Program-made: the position numbers and the translations under genes | Shown here: positions 9,128-18,791 of the stretch, one piece after another | Layout: each line of letters begins with the position of its first letter | How positions within the stretch are numbered: position 1 is the stretch's first letter | Notes under the pieces: generated by a model | Seen by the model: the letters and a program-made list of their open reading frames with translations, nothing else | The model's database searches: none | What the model was told of the DNA's origin: nothing | Assembly (NCBI RefSeq): GCF_009811415.1 | Contig: NZ_BLIG01000016.1 | Location: 1 to 64,000, forward strand | DNA: 64,000 bases | Reading direction: 5' to 3' | DNA from: Alteromonas sp. KUL106 | Lineage (GTDB): Bacteria; Pseudomonadota; Gammaproteobacteria; Enterobacterales; Alteromonadaceae

Positions 9128-10273
9128 ATGCAAATATCTGCACAACTACAAAATCGTATACATGCACACATCTCACTTAAGCCGCAAAGCCGGTTTATAG
9201 GGGTTGCTGGCCCGTCTGGTGCGGGCAAAAGCACCTTGTTTCGGGCACTTGCCGGCGTAGAAAAAAACGCAAAAGTCGTAACACCTTGGGCAGCCCAAAA
9301 GATCGGCATCGTCTTTCAGCAGCCTATGCTGTTTCCCCATACCGATGTTCGGGGAAATTTAGCCTTAGCGCAACGTCACGCAAGCGCCAATGCGATGTCT
9401 ATAGAGGCGTGTTTGCGTGGTTGTTGCTGCGAACATTTAATTGATAAATCCATCCACTCGCTCTCTGGTGGTGAGGCCCAGCGCATAGCGATTGTGCGTG
9501 CGTTAGTAAATGGGCCAGATGTATTATTGCTCGATGAATCGTTAAGCGCGATTGATACCTTCACCCGTCGTAAAATTTACCAGTTTTTGAATAATTTATG
9601 TGTGTCGGGGCAGCTTACCTGTTTTGTGGTTTCTCACGACTTAGACGATCTTGCGCTGTTCAGCGATGAGCTAGTTTATATTGACCAAGGTCGCGTCGAG
9701 CTTTGTGGCCCGACGCGCGATGTACTGGCGCAGGTATTTGACAAAGAAGCCGTTATGACGCCATCTAGTGTGCTTGAAGGGGTGAAGTTTGCTTCAAGGG
9801 GCAACGCCAGCGAACAGTTAACTAACGCTAGTCTAAGTGAATACCCGATGGGAAGCTCGATTGAGCGCGTTAGGGTGGCGGGGTATGAGATTTTTGTTAG
9901 CGAAGAATCGCTGTCTTATTCATCGCAAAATGACGGTGATGAAGTGCCTGTTCGCTTTGCGGTGAAAGCGTGTGATGTCAGTATCGACACCAACATCGCC
10001 GATTTTGGCAGCGCCAGCACTATCAGCATTTTAAACGCGCTGCCCTGTACTATATCGAGTATAGAGCCTGTGATGCGTTCTACAAACGCGTCTGACGGCG
10101 CAGCAAATCAGGCCCACAACAATTTAAGAACTGCTTACAGCGCCAAGGTGTTGCTAAAACTAAACGTAATAGGCAGCAGACAAACGTTATACGCCCGTAT
10201 CAGCTGTATTTCTCTAACCCGTCTTAATCTAGACGTGGGGATGCAGGTGATTGCACGGTTTAAATTGCCTTAG
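9128..10273 (+). CDS. modC: Molybdate ABC transporter ATPase ModC
   Basis: This ATP-binding subunit has 381 residues. Walker A is GPSGAGKST, the Q-loop is VFQQPMLFPH, the ABC signature is LSGGEAQRIAIVRAL, and Walker B is VLLLDESLSAID. After about residue 210 a long C-terminal part follows in the place of the TOBE/MOP molybdate-sensing domain; it is longer and more divergent than in E. coli ModC. The ATG at 9128 is one base after the modB stop; the ORF can be extended to 9074 inside modB but that extension lacks support. The 3' end overlaps the convergent hemN gene by 14 bp. Confidence 0.92.
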   Translation: MQISAQLQNRIHAHISLKPQSRFIGVAGPSGAGKSTLFRALAGVEKNAKVVTPWAAQKIGIVFQQPMLFPHTDVRGNLALAQRHASANAMSIEACLRGCCCEHLIDKSIHSLSGGEAQRIAIVRALVNGPDVLLLDESLSAIDTFTRRKIYQFLNNLCVSGQLTCFVVSHDLDDLALFSDELVYIDQGRVELCGPTRDVLAQVFDKEAVMTPSSVLEGVKFASRGNASEQLTNASLSEYPMGSSIERVRVAGYEIFVSEESLSYSSQNDGDEVPVRFAVKACDVSIDTNIADFGSASTISILNALPCTISSIEPVMRSTNASDGAANQAHNNLRTAYSAKVLLKLNVIGSRQTLYARISCISLTRLNLDVGMQVIARFKLP

Positions 10274-11636
10274 AGTAGCTGCTAAGGGTTTCGCTTGTAT
10301 TGAGGTAAGCGTCGAAACGTGCGCAGACAGCGCGAATATAAATGCGCGCTGATTCAGGTACTCGAATATACCGGGACGTGATTTCAACAAGCCCATCGGC
10401 TTCAAGCCCAGACAAACTCTCTAATGCGTTAATAAAATACTCATTGAATATAATGTGGTGTTTGTCTGAAATAACGTTTTTGTCTACTGCCAAGTTGCAC
10501 ATTAAGCTTGATATGACGTCTCGGCGAATAAGGTCGTCTTGCGTGAGTGACAGCCCAACTTTGGCTATCGGTAAATGATCGTCAATACGCTGATAGTATT
10601 CTTTTAAATCTTTGGCGTTTTGGGCAAATGCATTGCCTATTGTACTGATTGCCGACACGCCAACACCAATTAAGTCGGTATCGCCGCGCAATGTGTAGCC
10701 CTGGAAATTTCGATGAAGCTCACCTTTATTTTTTGCAATGGCTAATGCATCGCCGCTCAGTGCAAAATGATCTAAACCAATCATTTCATATCCCACGCTA
10801 GTAAAGCTATTCACAGCAAGCTTGTATAACGCTGCCTTCTCTTCGCTATCAGGAAGAGTCTCTGGTGGAAATTTCCGCTGCGCAGCAAAACGTTCAGGAA
10901 GGTGCGCATAGCTAAAAAGCGAGATTCGGTCTGGCATCATTGCTTTGGTTGCGGCTATGGTCGATTTAAACGTTTCTCGTGTTTGATTCGGCAGACCGTA
11001 AATTAAATCTAAATTTACGGAATCAAATCCCAATGTACGTGCTTCAAACACTAAATCAGCAATGTGTGACGTGCTTTGTACTCTATTGATGAGTTTCTGC
11101 ACATTGTAGTCAGTGTCTTGAAGACCAAAGCTAATGCGGGTGTAGCCCAAGCCTTTTAATTTTTGCAAATAGGCTTTATCCACATTTCTCGGGTCTAATT
11201 CGATAGAAAGCTCGGCGCCTATTTCAAACGTAAAGTGTTTTTTTAAAAGGTACATGAGAAATGTGTGCTGCTTTGGACTAAGGAAACTGGGTGAGCCTCC
11301 CCCTAAGTGCAGCGAAACCACAGACTTGCCGTCTACCAAATAACGCTTAGACAAAATTTCTCTCTCTAGATACGCTAAATAGATGTCAGCTTTCTCATTG
11401 TGGCGGGTGACCAATTTGTTGCAGCCACAGTAATAGCAAAGGGTCTTACAAAAAGGGATATGTACGTACAAACTTACGGCTGGCGCTTTAGACACAGTAA
11501 GTGCCTGAGGGTAAATATCTTTTTTCAAAGGCTGGAACTTAAGTGCAGTAGGATATGATGTGTAGCGCGGCGCATGTTGCGCATATTTTTTAATAGTAGA
11601 AGCATCGGTGCTCTGCTGTGTAGTCATTTTATTCAT
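10260..11636 (-). CDS. hemN: Oxygen-independent coproporphyrinogen III oxidase HemN
   Basis: This 458-residue radical SAM enzyme oxidatively decarboxylates coproporphyrinogen III without oxygen in heme synthesis. The [4Fe-4S] ligands are in CKTLCYYCGC near residues 63-72, with the extra HemN cysteine. LHLGGGSPSFLS is the SAM-binding glycine motif, and the N-terminal PRYTSYPTA is specific to true HemN rather than HemW. The C-terminal HemN domain (about 360-440) is complete. It is convergent with modC, overlapping by 14 bp. No FNR-type palindrome was found in the 81 bp upstream. Confidence 0.94.
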   Translation of the reverse strand: MNKMTTQQSTDASTIKKYAQHAPRYTSYPTALKFQPLKKDIYPQALTVSKAPAVSLYVHIPFCKTLCYYCGCNKLVTRHNEKADIYLAYLEREILSKRYLVDGKSVVSLHLGGGSPSFLSPKQHTFLMYLLKKHFTFEIGAELSIELDPRNVDKAYLQKLKGLGYTRISFGLQDTDYNVQKLINRVQSTSHIADLVFEARTLGFDSVNLDLIYGLPNQTRETFKSTIAATKAMMPDRISLFSYAHLPERFAAQRKFPPETLPDSEEKAALYKLAVNSFTSVGYEMIGLDHFALSGDALAIAKNKGELHRNFQGYTLRGDTDLIGVGVSAISTIGNAFAQNAKDLKEYYQRIDDHLPIAKVGLSLTQDDLIRRDVISSLMCNLAVDKNVISDKHHIIFNEYFINALESLSGLEADGLVEITSRYIRVPESARIYIRAVCARFDAYLNTSETLSSYSKAI

Positions 11637-11717
11637 TTTTTATATACACTTAGTTCTGCTGGCTCAGCGCCTATTTATGGGGCAAATTAAGCATAACTTA
11701 TTCGACGGGAACGTAAT

Positions 11718-12470
11718 TTGATCTACTTCAAGGTTTTGCTATTAAACACCGCCATTATTCTTCTGCTTCCAGTGGTTTTTTTACAAGCGTTATGGGTAAG
11801 AAAGAGAACCGTTGTGTTGCCAGAACCTCAAGGGGAAAGAGTGTTCTGTTCAACGAATAGTAATGAATTACCAAGCACGAACATACTAATAGTGGGGGAC
11901 TCTGCCGCTGCAGGCGTTGGCGCAGAATCACAGGAGGGGGCGTTAGCTGGGCTGATTTACTTATACCTTTCACAGCATGGTCCAAGTCGTGTTTCTTTAC
12001 ATGCTAAAACGGGTTACAAAAGTGAAGATGTGCGCAATCTTTTACACCAAATACCTGAACAATGCTTTTCGTCAACCATTGTCTCAATGGGCGTTAATGA
12101 TGTCACAAAATTTGTATCGATTAACCGCTGGCGACGGAACATAGAAGCGATATGTGCCCTGTTGAACACAAAATTTAGTTGTCGACACATTCTATTTACG
12201 GCCCTGCCTCCTATACACGCGTTTCCTGCTTTGCCCCAGCCCTTGAGAGGCTTACTGGGTTTAAGAGCCTTGTTACTCAATCAAGCGTTGAAAGAATCGA
12301 TTGCTGCCCGTACTGATGCTGACATTCTTTATGTTCGTGCATTACATTTTGGCAAAAGCGCGAAAGATGCAGGAAAAAGCGGCTTGATGGCAAAGGATGG
12401 CTTTCACCCTTCTACCCAGGGCTATGAAATTTGGGCACGTTCAGCGCTCACGCATTTGCGATCATCTTAG
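11718..12470 (+). CDS. SGNH/GDSL-family hydrolase
   Basis: This 250-residue esterase/lipase-like protein begins with a TTG codon at 11718; no ATG is available before the first catalytic block, so the TTG start is inferred. Residues 5-25 are a hydrophobic helix that could be a signal anchor. Block I is VGDSAAAG with the nucleophilic serine, block III is MGVND, and block V is KDGFHPS with the Asp-His pair, so all catalytic elements are present. Family members cleave esters or thioesters; the substrate is unknown. It diverges from hemN and stands alone. Confidence 0.82.
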   Translation: MIYFKVLLLNTAIILLLPVVFLQALWVRKRTVVLPEPQGERVFCSTNSNELPSTNILIVGDSAAAGVGAESQEGALAGLIYLYLSQHGPSRVSLHAKTGYKSEDVRNLLHQIPEQCFSSTIVSMGVNDVTKFVSINRWRRNIEAICALLNTKFSCRHILFTALPPIHAFPALPQPLRGLLGLRALLLNQALKESIAARTDADILYVRALHFGKSAKDAGKSGLMAKDGFHPSTQGYEIWARSALTHLRSS

Positions 12471-12593
12471 CCTTTTGCGACGTACACTATGCACAAGGGG
12501 TTGAAGTTTCTTTTTGTAACCTCATCTAAGGGTATTCTATAAACGAATATATCTAAAAACTTCGGTTAAACGGGTTATGTTAAGGGAGTCAAT

Positions 12594-13232
12594 ATGCAAA
12601 AAGTAACCGTAAATATGGTGTCTGACGTGGTATGTCCGTGGTGTATCGTGGGGTATCAAAGATTACAAAAAGCCATTGAAACTCTCGATGACATTGACGT
12701 TGATATTAAGTTTCATCCGTTCGAGCTAAACCCAAATATGCCGCAAGAAGGGCAAAATCTTCGCGAGCATATCATGGAAAAGTATGGCATCAGCGAGCAG
12801 CAAAGTGCAGAAAACCGAGCGCGCCTTGCAGCGGTGGGTAAGGAGATAGGTTTTACGTTTAACTTTACTGATGACTCGCGCATGCAAAACACGTTTAAAG
12901 CGCATCAACTCATTCACTTTGCTGCAGAAAATGGTCTTGAAGAAGAAATGAAGTTGAGCCTATTTAACGCTTATTTTACTGATGGAAAAGACGTTAACGA
13001 TCTAGATGTGCTTATAGCGCTTGCTGGTGATATAGGTCTTGATAAAGCGGAAGTTGAAGAAGTAATTCAAAGCGCTAAATATGCCCAAGCAGTGCGCGAG
13101 GAAGAAAGCGTTTGGATTCAAAGAGGTATACAGAGCGTTCCTACTTTTGTGATTGGCAATCAGGGCGTAGCAGGTGCCCAAGAGCCAGCAACCTTAGCAG
13201 CGTTCATTCGCCAAGCGGCTTCTCAGCAATAA
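12594..13232 (+). CDS. DsbA-family oxidoreductase, FrnE-like
   Basis: This is a 212-residue thioredoxin-fold protein of the FrnE branch. The redox motif CPWC is near the N-terminus (SDVVCPWCIVG) and the cis-proline loop reads QSVPTFVIG near the C-terminus, with the alpha-helical insertion typical of the branch between them. There is no signal peptide, so it should act in the cytoplasm as a disulfide oxidoreductase or isomerase. A ribosome-binding site (AAGGGAG) precedes the ATG. It is 27 bp upstream of the xdhC-like gene and probably co-transcribed with it. Confidence 0.88.
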   Translation: MQKVTVNMVSDVVCPWCIVGYQRLQKAIETLDDIDVDIKFHPFELNPNMPQEGQNLREHIMEKYGISEQQSAENRARLAAVGKEIGFTFNFTDDSRMQNTFKAHQLIHFAAENGLEEEMKLSLFNAYFTDGKDVNDLDVLIALAGDIGLDKAEVEEVIQSAKYAQAVREEESVWIQRGIQSVPTFVIGNQGVAGAQEPATLAAFIRQAASQQ

Positions 13233-13259
13233 CCGGGTTAAATAGGTTTTGGGGAATTC

Positions 13260-14252
13260 ATGAGTAATCACGTTAACCATTTGCTGGCACAATGGCTTCC
13301 GCTGAGAGATAAGCACAAATGGGTGCTGGGCTTTATTTTCAAAACGGAAGGCTCATGCTATCGCAAAGCGGGCGCTATGATGTTGTTTAGTGATGCCGGG
13401 CATCAATTGGGTATCTTAAGTGGTGGGTGCTTGGAAAGTGACATTGTTAAGAAAGCCCAGCGCGTAATGACCGACGGCGTCAGCCGAACCGCGGTTTACG
13501 ATGATGAAGACGAAGAAGATATCGCTTTCAAACTAGGTGTTGGATGTGGCGGCGTAGTGCACTTGGCACTCGTGCCGGTAAATGACAATAACGCCTATCT
13601 ATCCCTTGATACGGTAAGTAAGACGCTGTCCAAGGGGTACGCTTGTGAATGGACGTGTACTGTTGATGGAACACAGGGCGCATGCGAGGCGTTGGAAAAT
13701 GCTTCTGTAAAACCGAGAAAGGCCTTGCTAGATAACGTTGATGGTAAGCGTACGTTATCGGTGTTGATGGTGCCGCCTATTCACCTTCTTGTAATAGGTG
13801 GTGGATTCGATGCGACATTTATGACCAAGCTAGCAAACCTTCAAGGTTATTTGGTGAGCTTGTGGGATCCGAGACCGGCTCAAGCAAGAGTAGAGCATTT
13901 CCCTGAGGTTAACTATTTAATTGAGGATCCGACGACGGAAGGCTTGCGTCTGCACCTCAATGAGCACAATATCCAAGCGGCGGTGCTTATGTCACATCAC
14001 CGCGAAATAGATTCAAAAGCACTTCAAGTGCTGAGTAAGCAGTCGTTAACGTATACCGCGATGCTGGGTCCGCTGCATCGCAAGCAAGAAATTATGGACT
14101 TGGCAGGACTGAGCGATACTCACTTTACACAGTATTTTGCCAGCCCTGCGGGCTTTGACATTGGTGGTGAACTACCAGAGCATATTGCGTTGTCTGTTAT
14201 CGCGCAATGTCACGCCGTATTTCACACAAAACACACTCACTTAAATCATTAG
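13260..14252 (+). CDS. XdhC-family protein
   Basis: This 330-residue protein has the N-terminal XdhC/CoxI segment (SCYRKAGAMMLFS, LSGGCLES) and a C-terminal Rossmann-like domain starting at HLLVIGGGFDA. XdhC proteins bind molybdenum cofactor, promote its sulfuration and hand it to xanthine-dehydrogenase-type enzymes. No xdhAB genes are in the window, so the client enzyme is elsewhere; the nearby moa and mod genes fit the molybdenum theme. It follows the FrnE-like gene by 27 bp. Confidence 0.85.
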   Translation: MSNHVNHLLAQWLPLRDKHKWVLGFIFKTEGSCYRKAGAMMLFSDAGHQLGILSGGCLESDIVKKAQRVMTDGVSRTAVYDDEDEEDIAFKLGVGCGGVVHLALVPVNDNNAYLSLDTVSKTLSKGYACEWTCTVDGTQGACEALENASVKPRKALLDNVDGKRTLSVLMVPPIHLLVIGGGFDATFMTKLANLQGYLVSLWDPRPAQARVEHFPEVNYLIEDPTTEGLRLHLNEHNIQAAVLMSHHREIDSKALQVLSKQSLTYTAMLGPLHRKQEIMDLAGLSDTHFTQYFASPAGFDIGGELPEHIALSVIAQCHAVFHTKHTHLNH

Positions 14253-14587
14253 ATTGACTCCCCAAAGGTTGCGTAAAAGTCTCTCTTAGTCTCGGGGGAG
14301 GTCGCGAATTGTGCACGGTTTTGTCTGCGCGCTACCTCTGGTCTTGGCGAGAGACACAGCCACACAAGGGAACGCGAACATTGAAACAATCATCGGCGTA
14401 CTTGACTGGTATTAAAGCGCCATGTCTTTTTGGGTGTGACCATACCTGCGAAAAAAAGCAGTCATTCGCTGCCTTCTGAATAGTTACACATGATGCATAC
14501 TCATTCAAAATATCAATTAAACTTATAACGCTGTTTTCCTTAGTATGTTAAATGAAAGTTAACATCTTCATTACATCAGGCAGCGGT
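14253..14587. other. Intergenic region without a gene
   Basis: No convincing coding sequence is seen. Near its left end GACTCCCC (14262-14269 region) and a GGGGGAGGTC stretch about 30 nt later form an imperfect inverted repeat that could be the terminator or a processing hairpin after xdhC, but no U-tract follows. AT-rich sequence at the right end probably holds the promoter of the following acyl-CoA operon. Confidence 0.4.
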
Positions 14588-15274
14588 ATGACAGACATCT
14601 ATTTAGTACGCCATGGTCAAGCGTCTTTTGGCAAAGCCAATTATGACAAACTTAGTGACCTAGGCGGGCAACAAGCCATCTGGCTTGGTGATTATTTTAA
14701 ACATCGCAAGATTGAATTTGATGCGGTTTTCTCTGGTGACATGGTAAGACATCACGAAACTAAAGAAGGCATTGCTACTGGTATCGCCACTGAAAACTAC
14801 GTACTTCCCGAAGTCACTGTAAATAGCGCATTAAATGAATTCAATTTTCAAGCCGTAGCAAAAGCATATTTAATGCGTAACCCCGAGGCAAAAGTGCCTG
14901 ATGGCGCTTCACCCGCTGAATATTATCGACTACTTAAAAAAGCCATGCTGGCATGGTCGCAGGATGAATTGGCTCATGAACTACTCGATGAGACATGGAG
15001 CCAGTTTGAAGAAAGAGTACATCGTATGCTCATGCATCTTCAAAGCACGGACGCAAAACGCGTGCTTGTTGTGAGCTCGGGTGGTGCGATTGCCATGATG
15101 CTTAAACACATCCTTGGCTACGACGCTGCTACCGTCATTAATATAAATTTGCAAATACGCAATGCCAGTTTCTCTCAATGCTTCGCAAACCCGCGTGGTG
15201 TTCATTTAAATAACTTCAACAGCGTACCTCACCTGGATGTGATTGACAGGTTGCACGCCATTACCTACAGCTAA
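14588..15274 (+). CDS. Histidine phosphatase (phosphoglycerate-mutase-like) family protein
   Basis: This is a 228-residue branch-1 histidine phosphatase. The phosphohistidine motif VRHGQAS is at residues 7-13, a second arginine follows in GDMVRHHE, the acid is in ALNEFNF, and the second histidine position is replaced by the [10 protein letters not shown] region near the C-terminus, as in several PGM-like proteins. The ATG at 14588 is preferred over an upstream 14552 start because the protein then opens with the family pattern [11 protein letters not shown] and AGG stands 7 nt before it. It lies 11 bp before the acyl-CoA dehydrogenase gene. The metabolic role is unknown. Confidence 0.85.
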   Translation: MTDIYLVRHGQASFGKANYDKLSDLGGQQAIWLGDYFKHRKIEFDAVFSGDMVRHHETKEGIATGIATENYVLPEVTVNSALNEFNFQAVAKAYLMRNPEAKVPDGASPAEYYRLLKKAMLAWSQDELAHELLDETWSQFEERVHRMLMHLQSTDAKRVLVVSSGGAIAMMLKHILGYDAATVININLQIRNASFSQCFANPRGVHLNNFNSVPHLDVIDRLHAITYS

Positions 15275-15285
15275 ATGGGGCAATT

Positions 15286-16521
15286 ATGAACTTTGAATAT
15301 AATGACAAGACTCAAGCGCTTTTAGAAAAGCTAAAAGCGTTTATGAAAGACGAAGTGTATCCGATTGAAAAGGAATATATTCATGCCGTAGAAGGTGGCT
15401 CAGCCAACACCGGTGAAGGCCGTTGGAAGACACCGGAAATGATGCATACGTTGAAACAGCGTGCTAAAGAAGCAGGCCTTTGGAATTTATTTTTACCTGA
15501 AGAGTACAAACCTTATGGTGCGGGACTGACTAACGCTGAATATGCCCCACTTTGTGAAGAAATGGGGCGGGTACTGTTTAGCGCAGAAATATTTAACTGT
15601 AGTGCGCCAGATACGGGCAATATGGAAGTATTGGCGAAATACGGCAATGAAAACCAGAAAAAACAATGGTTAGAACCTTTACTCAACGGCGAAATTCGCT
15701 CTGCGTTTGCAATGACTGAGCCAGCGGTAGCGTCAAGTGATGCTACCAATATCGAAACCTCTATTCAGCGTGATGGAGACGAATACGTCATTAACGGGCG
15801 TAAGTGGTACACCAGTGGTGCCATGAATGAAAACTGTAAAATTATGGTGGTGATGGGCAAAACTGATTTTGACGCGCCACGTCATCAGCAGCAGTCTCAA
15901 ATTTTAGTACCGATGGATACCAAAGGCGTAACAGTAGTGCGTCCCATGGCGGCAATGGGCTATTACGACGAGCCCGTTGGCCACGCAGAAGTTTTGTTTG
16001 AAGACGTGCGTGTGCCTGCTGAAAACTTGTTGTTAGGTGAAGGGCGGGGCTTTGAAATTGCGCAAGGACGATTAGGCCCGGGCCGTATACACCATTGTAT
16101 GCGTCTTATTGGCTGTGCTCAGCGTGCGTTAGACATGGCGTGCGAGCGTGTAGAGCAGCGCGTAGCGTTCGGTAAGCCGTTGTCAAAACAGCAATCGATA
16201 AGAGAAAACATTGCCCAGATGCATTGTGATATTGAACAGGCGCGACTGCTAACGTTAAAAGCGGCGGACAAGATGGACCGCTATGGGAACAAGGTATCTC
16301 GTGACCTTATTGCCGCAATCAAAATCGTAGCGCCAAGTATGGCATGTAAAGTGATTGATCAAGCCATACAAATGCATGGTGCAGCGGGTACCAGTCAAGA
16401 TTTTGTACTCTCTGCAATGTACGCATATGCGCGTACTATAAGATTGGCGGATGGCCCAGACGAAGTGCACATGATGCAACTAGGTCGTAATCTTATTGCG
16501 GAAAAAGCGGTCGCCGAATAA
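15286..16521 (+). CDS. Acyl-CoA dehydrogenase, ACAD10/11 or LvaC-like
   Basis: This is a 411-residue FAD-dependent acyl-CoA dehydrogenase. Recognisable blocks are [15 protein letters not shown] (substrate and flavin contact), [12 protein letters not shown], the long helical segment [14 protein letters not shown], and [12 protein letters not shown] near the C-terminus. The next gene is an APH-type kinase. In vertebrate ACAD10/11 the two activities are fused, and in the LvaA/LvaC levulinate pathway of Pseudomonas they are separate; there the kinase phosphorylates a 4-hydroxyacyl-CoA and the ACAD eliminates phosphate. That pairing suggests, but does not prove, the same chemistry here. Confidence 0.88.
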   Translation: MNFEYNDKTQALLEKLKAFMKDEVYPIEKEYIHAVEGGSANTGEGRWKTPEMMHTLKQRAKEAGLWNLFLPEEYKPYGAGLTNAEYAPLCEEMGRVLFSAEIFNCSAPDTGNMEVLAKYGNENQKKQWLEPLLNGEIRSAFAMTEPAVASSDATNIETSIQRDGDEYVINGRKWYTSGAMNENCKIMVVMGKTDFDAPRHQQQSQILVPMDTKGVTVVRPMAAMGYYDEPVGHAEVLFEDVRVPAENLLLGEGRGFEIAQGRLGPGRIHHCMRLIGCAQRALDMACERVEQRVAFGKPLSKQQSIRENIAQMHCDIEQARLLTLKAADKMDRYGNKVSRDLIAAIKIVAPSMACKVIDQAIQMHGAAGTSQDFVLSAMYAYARTIRLADGPDEVHMMQLGRNLIAEKAVAE

Positions 16522-16573
16522 GCGTTGAGTTTATAAAAACAATACAGATAAACGTTACGGGTAAGGAGTCAAA

Positions 16574-17635
16574 GTGTCTAAAGACAATGCGAAAGCCCCA
16601 CATGTAATAGATTTAGCGGTGCTAAACTCATACTTATCAACTGCGTGTCCGAGCGTCGGGCATGTGGAAAGTGCCGAAAAATTTGCGGGTGGGCAATCGA
16701 ACCCGACATTCAAATTGACCACGGATAACGGCGTATATGTATTGCGCCGTCAGCCACCGGGTAAGCTTTTAAAATCCGCCCACGCAGTAGATAGAGAGTT
16801 TCGCGTTATCAATGCGTTGCAGGGTTCTGAAGTACCTGTACCAACCGCATACCATTTGTGCGAAGACACCAGCATCATCGGCAGCATGTTTTACATTATG
16901 GCGTTTGTCGAAGGCGACATTTTTTGGAATAGCGCACTTCCTGAAATCGCGTCTTCTGATACTCGCGGCGCCATGTATGATGAAATGAATCGCGTTCTTG
17001 CTGCGCTTCACAGTGTGGATATCAAAAGTGCTGGGCTGAGTGATTATGGCAAACCAGGCAGCTACTTTGAGCGCCAGTTGAGCAGATGGACAAAGCAGTA
17101 CCGGGCGTCTGAACTTGAGCATATTGAAGAGATTGAAAGTCTTATTCAATATCTTGAAGCTAATTTGCCTGACGATGATGGGCAAGTCTCACTGGTTCAT
17201 GGCGATTTTCGTTTAGACAATATGATGTTCGATATGTCTGATACTCAAAACCCGAGGGTTGTGGCAGTGCTGGACTGGGAATTATCAACGTTAGGGCATC
17301 CGTATGCCGATTTAGCTTACCAATGTATGCAGCTGCGCCTTCCATCTGATATTGCACATGCGGCAGGGTTAGGCGGCCTCGATAGAGAGCAGTTGGGTAT
17401 TCCGAGCGAACGCGCCTATATAAATGCGTATTGCGAGCGAAGAGGCATAGATACCATTAGTAACTGGACATTCTACCTCGCATTTAGCTTTTTCCGTTTA
17501 GCCGCTATTTTGCAAGGTGTGGTAAAACGGGCGCACGATGGTAATGCGTCAAGCGAGAAAGCCATGCAGCTAGGTGCAATGGTGCGTCCGCTGGCACAAA
17601 TTGCGAACCAAACCATACATCAACAAAGCGAATAA
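16574..17635 (+). CDS. APH-family kinase, ACAD10/11-associated (LvaA-like)
   Basis: This is a 353-residue phosphotransferase of the aminoglycoside-phosphotransferase fold. The catalytic loop is HGDFRLDNMMFD and the metal-binding loop is LDWELSTLGHPYADL; the N-terminal nucleotide-binding lobe has FAGGQSNPTFKL and VLRRQPPGKLL. Co-transcription with the acyl-CoA dehydrogenase (52-bp gap, with GTAAGGAG upstream of the GTG start at 16574) makes a role as a hydroxyacyl-CoA kinase far more likely than antibiotic resistance. The specific substrate is inferred only from this pairing. Confidence 0.85.
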   Translation: MSKDNAKAPHVIDLAVLNSYLSTACPSVGHVESAEKFAGGQSNPTFKLTTDNGVYVLRRQPPGKLLKSAHAVDREFRVINALQGSEVPVPTAYHLCEDTSIIGSMFYIMAFVEGDIFWNSALPEIASSDTRGAMYDEMNRVLAALHSVDIKSAGLSDYGKPGSYFERQLSRWTKQYRASELEHIEEIESLIQYLEANLPDDDGQVSLVHGDFRLDNMMFDMSDTQNPRVVAVLDWELSTLGHPYADLAYQCMQLRLPSDIAHAAGLGGLDREQLGIPSERAYINAYCERRGIDTISNWTFYLAFSFFRLAAILQGVVKRAHDGNASSEKAMQLGAMVRPLAQIANQTIHQQSE

Positions 17636-17709
17636 GCGCGATATAACGTACCTAATGGCATGCGATGCTGAGAAAAGCGCGCAGGCCGAACAAACAAACT
17701 GGAGACAGT

Positions 17710-18684
17710 ATGAAAGCAATTGTATGCGAAGCCTTTGGGCCCCTCGATGATCTTCAATTTAAAGACGTGGCAGACCCACAAGTAAAAAAGGGCCATGTCG
17801 TTGTGAATGTAGAGGCAGCGGGCGTTAACTTTCCTGACGGACTTTTAGTCCAAGGCCTCTATCAAATGCAGCCAGACTTTCCGTTTATTCCGGGAAATGA
17901 AGTGGCAGGCAGCATCGCTGAGGTGGGTGAGGGCGTAAGCCATTTAAAAGAAGGGCAGCGCGTTATCGCATTGTCTAATTTAGGTGGCTATGCGGAAAAA
18001 GCGCTGATCCCGGCAACTCACGTTATGCCTTTACCTGATTCTATACACGTTAATGAGGGTGCGGCCCTTGTAACTGCGCATGCGACGGCGCATCACGCAT
18101 TAAAACAACGTGCAAAACTCCAACCTGGTGAAACATTGGTAGTAACCGGTGCTGCAGGTGGAACTGGCTTAGCGGCTGTGCAAATAGGCAAAATCATGGG
18201 CGCTAAAGTGATTGCGGTGTGCTCAACGGAAGAAAAGCTAGCTCTCGCCAAAGAGTATGGTGCTGATGTTTTAATAAACTACAAAGAAAAAGACCTAAAA
18301 GAAACGCTAAAAGAAGTAACCGGCGGCAAAGGTGTGGATGTTGTTTATGAATGCGTTGGTGGCGATACGTTCCATGCGTGTAGCCGCAGCATGGCTTGGG
18401 AAGGACGTTTGCTCGTGGTTGGCTTCGCTGGTGGAGAAATCCCTAAGTTCCCGGTTAATCTAGCCTTAGTAAAGGGCTATTCGGTGATGGGCGTGTTCTG
18501 GGGCTCGTTCACTCAGCATGACCCGAAAGGCTTTGCTGAAAACATGCAAGAGCTTTTAACCTGGTATGTGCAAGGTAAGGTCAAAGTGGTAGTAGATGAA
18601 GCGCTGCCATTAGAGCAAGCAACTAAAGCTATGGCGAAGGTAATGAACCGAGAGGTGAAAGGCAAAATGGTCCTCGTGCCGTAG
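17710..18684 (+). CDS. NADPH:quinone oxidoreductase family protein (zinc-free MDR)
   Basis: This 324-residue medium-chain dehydrogenase/reductase lacks zinc ligands. PGNEVAGSIAEVGEGV, VTAHATAHHALKQRA, and the nucleotide-binding GAAGGTGLAAVQIGK motif are present, followed by ADVLINYKE. The ATG at 17710 has GGAG at 17701-17704; an extension to 17665 has no such site. It closes the acyl-CoA cluster and is followed by a terminator. It could reduce an enone or enoyl-type intermediate of the same pathway; this is inference. Confidence 0.87.
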   Translation: MKAIVCEAFGPLDDLQFKDVADPQVKKGHVVVNVEAAGVNFPDGLLVQGLYQMQPDFPFIPGNEVAGSIAEVGEGVSHLKEGQRVIALSNLGGYAEKALIPATHVMPLPDSIHVNEGAALVTAHATAHHALKQRAKLQPGETLVVTGAAGGTGLAAVQIGKIMGAKVIAVCSTEEKLALAKEYGADVLINYKEKDLKETLKEVTGGKGVDVVYECVGGDTFHACSRSMAWEGRLLVVGFAGGEIPKFPVNLALVKGYSVMGVFWGSFTQHDPKGFAENMQELLTWYVQGKVKVVVDEALPLEQATKAMAKVMNREVKGKMVLVP

Positions 18685-18716
18685 GCTGCAGAGCACTGAA
18701 ATCATTACTTTAATGC

Positions 18717-18750
18717 AAAAAGCCTGAATACTTCTGTATTCAGGCTTTTC
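18717..18750 (+). terminator. Intrinsic terminator after the acyl-CoA operon
   Basis: AAAAGCCTGAATAC and GTATTCAGGCTTTT form a perfect 14-bp stem with a 4-nt TTCT loop. The A- and T-rich flanks let it work in both directions, so it may also serve the convergent GGDEF gene at 18792. Confidence 0.92.
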
Positions 18751-18791
18751 TATTCCTGTTTTTCAACGTTATACGACGTCATGTATCCTGA

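Noticed and set aside
16574..17635. Antibiotic resistance by an aminoglycoside phosphotransferase
   Set aside because: The fold is shared, but the acyl-CoA dehydrogenase pairing fits the ACAD-associated kinases.
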